Of a stretch of DNA of 21,876 nucleotides, positions 19,955 to 21,876 are shown piece after piece. The notes under the pieces were generated by a model. The model searched no databases. It saw only the letters and a program-made list of their open reading frames with translations, and was not told the origin of the DNA. How positions within the stretch are numbered: the stretch's first letter is position 1; each line of letters begins with the position of its first letter. The stretch covers positions 1 to 21,876 of IMG/VR virus record IMGVR_UViG_3300033993_000376; one strand, written 5' to 3'. The stretch is from a virus. The position numbers and the translations under genes are program-made.

Positions 19955-21263
19955 ACCCTATCAAGAGACAGCCGCTGACTTTCTCTACGAGCATGACCGC
20001 GCCATGATCTTGGCGCCCGTCGGTGCTGGTAAGACAGCCATCACGCTGACCGCTATGTGGGAGATGATCCGCGACGGCCACGTCAAGCGCTGGCTGGTGC
20101 TGGCACCCAAGCGCGTCTGCACGGACGTGTGGCCAGTCGAGCGCCCCAAGTGGGCAGACCGCATCAGCATGGCTCTGTGCGTTGGCACACCTAAGCAGCG
20201 CCTAGACGCCCTCAAGACCAACGCCCAAGTGGTTGTAACCAACTACGACAACTTGCAGTGGCTGGCCGAGCAGAAGCTGAACTTTGACGGGGTTGTGTTT
20301 GATGAACTCACGCGCCTTAAGAACCCATCCGGCACACGCTTCAAAGCGTTTCTCAAAGTGGTTGACCCCATGACGACACGCTGGGGCTTGACTGGCTCGT
20401 TCACCAGTAACGGTTTGGAAGATGTCTTTGGCCAGTGCAAGATCGTTGACCAGTCTTTGCTTGGCCGTTCAAAGGGCGCGTTCATGCAGCAGTACTTTGT
20501 GCTGGTCAACAAAGACTTTGGCGAATGGTCGCCGCGTGTAGGCTCGCTTGAGAAGGTTATGAACGTGATCAAGCCTGCCACATTTGTCCTGGAGGCAGGA
20601 GAGTATAAGGACAAGTTGCCGCCTTTGCATACTGTCGAAGTCAAGTGCGACATGGATCTGACGCCTTACAACAAGATGAAAAAGGACTTCGTGCTGGACG
20701 GCATCACGGCAGTCAACGCGGCTGTGGTCACGGGCAAGTTGCAACAATTAGCGTCAGGCTTTGTGTACGACACGATCACCACGCCATCGCATGTGCCTGG
20801 CAAGTTTACATCTACCCAGCGCCCGATCTGGTACGGCCTGCACAAGTTTGAACGCCTTGAAGAATTACTAGACGAGAACCAGCATGCCAACACCATCATT
20901 GTGTACAACTACCAAGAAGAACTTGCCGAACTCACAAGGCGCTTCGGACGTTTGCAAACCCTTGACAGCCCAGACGCCATCGAGCGATGGAATAAAGGCG
21001 GAATACAACTGCTCGCTGTACATCCAAAGTCAGCAGGCCACGGCCTCAACCTCCAACACGGCGGCTGTCACATGGTGTTTCTGTCACTGCCGTGGAGTCT
21101 GGAACTATACGAGCAGACCATTGGCCGTCTGCACCGCAGCGGGCAAAAACACCCTGTGTGGTGCTATGTAATGCTGACCAACAAAACGGTTGACGAGAAA
21201 ATCTGGGCAGCGCTTCACGACAAACGCGCCATATCTGACATTGCTATGGAGGAACTTAAATGA
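19944..21263 (+). CDS. SNF2-type (superfamily 2) helicase/translocase
   Basis: I chose ATG 19944 (MRLRPYQETAADFLYEHDRA), where the family's conserved RLRPYQ begins; ATG 19926 adds six residues and is also possible. The 439-aa product has motif I APVGAGKT (24-31), motif II DELT (120-123), motif III LTGSFTSNGLEDVFGQ (149-164), motif V HPKSAGHGLNLQHGG and motif VI YEQTIGRLHRSGQ, so both RecA-like lobes are complete. Such phage proteins remodel or translocate on double-stranded DNA and frequently pair with VRR-NUC nucleases in replication and recombination. It overlaps the methyltransferase gene by 11 bp, and its stop overlaps the next start (ATGA). Confidence 0.93.
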   Translation: MRLRPYQETAADFLYEHDRAMILAPVGAGKTAITLTAMWEMIRDGHVKRWLVLAPKRVCTDVWPVERPKWADRISMALCVGTPKQRLDALKTNAQVVVTNYDNLQWLAEQKLNFDGVVFDELTRLKNPSGTRFKAFLKVVDPMTTRWGLTGSFTSNGLEDVFGQCKIVDQSLLGRSKGAFMQQYFVLVNKDFGEWSPRVGSLEKVMNVIKPATFVLEAGEYKDKLPPLHTVEVKCDMDLTPYNKMKKDFVLDGITAVNAAVVTGKLQQLASGFVYDTITTPSHVPGKFTSTQRPIWYGLHKFERLEELLDENQHANTIIVYNYQEELAELTRRFGRLQTLDSPDAIERWNKGGIQLLAVHPKSAGHGLNLQHGGCHMVFLSLPWSLELYEQTIGRLHRSGQKHPVWCYVMLTNKTVDEKIWAALHDKRAISDIAMEELK

Positions 21264-21355
21264 ACTGGCCATTCCCACCATTCCCAAACCCCAAAGACAA
21301 GGGCGCTAAACAGCCCAAGTTTAACCCTGACAACTACGAGGACGCACCGCGATGA
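21260..21355 (+). CDS. Tiny proline-rich protein, 31 aa
   Basis: The frame is bounded by ATGA overlaps at both ends (21260-21263 and 21352-21355), with GGAGG at 21249-21253 before it. The product begins MNWPFPPFPNPKDKGAKQPK and ends FNPDNYEDAPR. It is Pro-, Lys- and Asp-rich and probably unstructured. No family or function is recognised. The two exact overlaps are the evidence that it is real. Confidence 0.65.
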   Translation: MNWPFPPFPNPKDKGAKQPKFNPDNYEDAPR

Positions 21356-21576
21356 CTGATTGGACACAAGAGGAAGACGAAGCCTTCAACGACGTCGAGA
21401 AGTACAGCAACCTTGGCAAGCAAATCTTGCGTGAGATTGGCCAGCCATATCACTTTCAAAAGCGTGAGTGGGTCGGCCTGACGGATTTTGAAATATTCTC
21501 TTGCCGAAGGGAAGACTATTTTGAAACTTACAAAGCCATTGAAGCCAAACTGAAAGAGAAAAATGAAAAGACTTGA
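21352..21576 (+). CDS. Small phage protein, 74 aa
   Basis: ATG 21352 overlaps the preceding stop (ATGA). The product begins MTDWTQEEDEAFNDVEKYSN, continues LGKQILREIGQPYHFQKREW and VGLTDFEIFSCRREDYFETY, and ends in a Lys/Glu-rich helix. It is charged, soluble and unrecognised. It belongs to the rightward operon behind the helicase and overlaps the next gene by 14 bp. Confidence 0.72.
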   Translation: MTDWTQEEDEAFNDVEKYSNLGKQILREIGQPYHFQKREWVGLTDFEIFSCRREDYFETYKAIEAKLKEKNEKT

Positions 21577-21727
21577 CTTATGGAAGGCCAAGCTCAAGAC
21601 GGCCAAGGCTGAATTGCGTATCAGAGAGCGCAACCTTAACGCCAGCACCCGCGCCTACGCTAACTGCAAAAAAGAAATCTACGAACTGGAGAGAAAAATT
21701 GAACGACACCTGGCGCAGCCTGAATAA
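21563..21727 (+). CDS. Small coiled-coil protein, 54 aa
   Basis: ATG 21563 starts within the end of the preceding gene (14-bp overlap) after an AAAGAG-like ribosome site. The product (MKRLDLWKAKLKTAKAELRI, then RERNLNASTRAYANCKKEIY and a final ELERKIERHLAQPE) is one long basic helix with heptad-like spacing, so a coiled coil is likely. No function is recognised. Its stop lies inside the next frame. Confidence 0.65.
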   Translation: MKRLDLWKAKLKTAKAELRIRERNLNASTRAYANCKKEIYELERKIERHLAQPE

Positions 21728-21876
21728 CAAATTAAGCAGTCTGACAGAGGAAGAAGTCCTCAGACTGCTGACCGAAGAACGTGAAGGCGCCAAGCGCGTC
21801 TCCATGCTTCAGCGCCTTCACCAGCGCTACAACACCCTGCGCGTTGCGCGGGAGAGACTAGAACTACTCAAAGGAG
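21699..21876 (+). CDS. Small helical phage protein, N-terminal part (cut by right edge)
   Basis: The frame starts at TTG 21699, 7 nt after GGAG (21688-21691), and overlaps the preceding gene by 29 bp; no ATG lies near. It reads MNDTWRSLNNKLSSLTEEEV (TTG read as Met), then LRLLTEEREGAKRVSMLQRL and a basic helix, and is still open at the edge. 'NDTWRSLNNKLSSLTEE.V..LL..E..GAKR.SML.RLHQRYN.LR..RER' is a pattern I know from environmental phages, without function. AAAGGAG at 21870-21876 may be the ribosome site of the next gene, so only a little is probably missing. Confidence 0.7.
   Translation, partial: MNDTWRSLNNKLSSLTEEEVLRLLTEEREGAKRVSMLQRLHQRYNTLRVARERLELLKG

Noticed and set aside
19105-21263. 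A complete DISARM or classical restriction-modification system
   Set aside because: A nuclease, methyltransferase and helicase are present, but there is no specificity subunit, no DrmB- or PLD-type gene, and all three proteins are of types ordinary in phage replication modules. It is kept only as a hypothesis in the findings.
1-21876. Lysogeny module or attachment site
   Set aside because: I saw no integrase, repressor or excisionase and no tRNA fragment that could serve as an attachment site. The genome is incomplete, so absence is only suggestive.

Overview
The window is a segment of a tailed double-stranded DNA phage (Caudoviricetes). A P22-type portal and a scaffold-like protein sit beside both terminase subunits, and no bacterial housekeeping gene, rRNA or tRNA is visible. 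No integrase, repressor or excisionase is visible either, so nothing here argues for lysogeny, although the genome is cut at both ends. Shine-Dalgarno signals of the AGGAG type, and one exact copy of the DnaA box TTATCCACA, fit a Gram-negative, probably proteobacterial host. The host itself cannot be read from the sequence.

Layout. (1) Positions 1-9286, minus strand, form a packaging and virion block. In transcription order it holds the terminase small and large subunits, three tiny lysine-rich proteins, the portal, a DUF5856-like protein, two small proteins, three tail fibre or spike genes, an 83-aa protein and the start of the scaffold gene, which is cut by the left edge. The tail fibre block lies between portal and scaffold, and its spike gene is clearly AT-richer than the replication genes. 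(2) Positions 9287-9956 are about 670 bp without a credible gene. They hold sixteen 9-bp elements related to the DnaA box, an AT-rich tract, C-runs, a sigma70-like promoter and a nested inverted repeat just before the first rightward gene. (3) Positions 9957-12271, plus strand, form an operon of twelve very small genes, many joined by ATGA overlaps, that looks like an early or host-takeover region. It ends at a strong intrinsic terminator at 12289-12314. (4) Positions 12313-19020, minus strand, form the replication operon: Cas4/DUF2800-like exonuclease, a 210-aa protein of unknown function, a PAPS-reductase-like PP-loop protein, family A DNA polymerase with proofreading domain, and an AEP primase-SF3 helicase fusion. 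(5) Positions 19021-19104 are a compact divergent promoter region. (6) Positions 19105-21876, plus strand, hold a VRR-NUC nuclease, a very short C5 cytosine methyltransferase with a G8 tract, an SNF2-type helicase and four small proteins, the last cut by the right edge.

Working together. The primase-helicase, polymerase, exonuclease, VRR-NUC and SNF2 helicase form a largely self-sufficient replication and recombination set. The terminase, portal and scaffold build and fill the head, and the fibre and spike genes bind the host. The repeat region between the leftward late block and the rightward early block is the most unusual part of the window. It is a candidate replication origin, or alternatively a packaging (pac/cosB-like) or operator site, because it lies directly upstream of the terminase small subunit gene.
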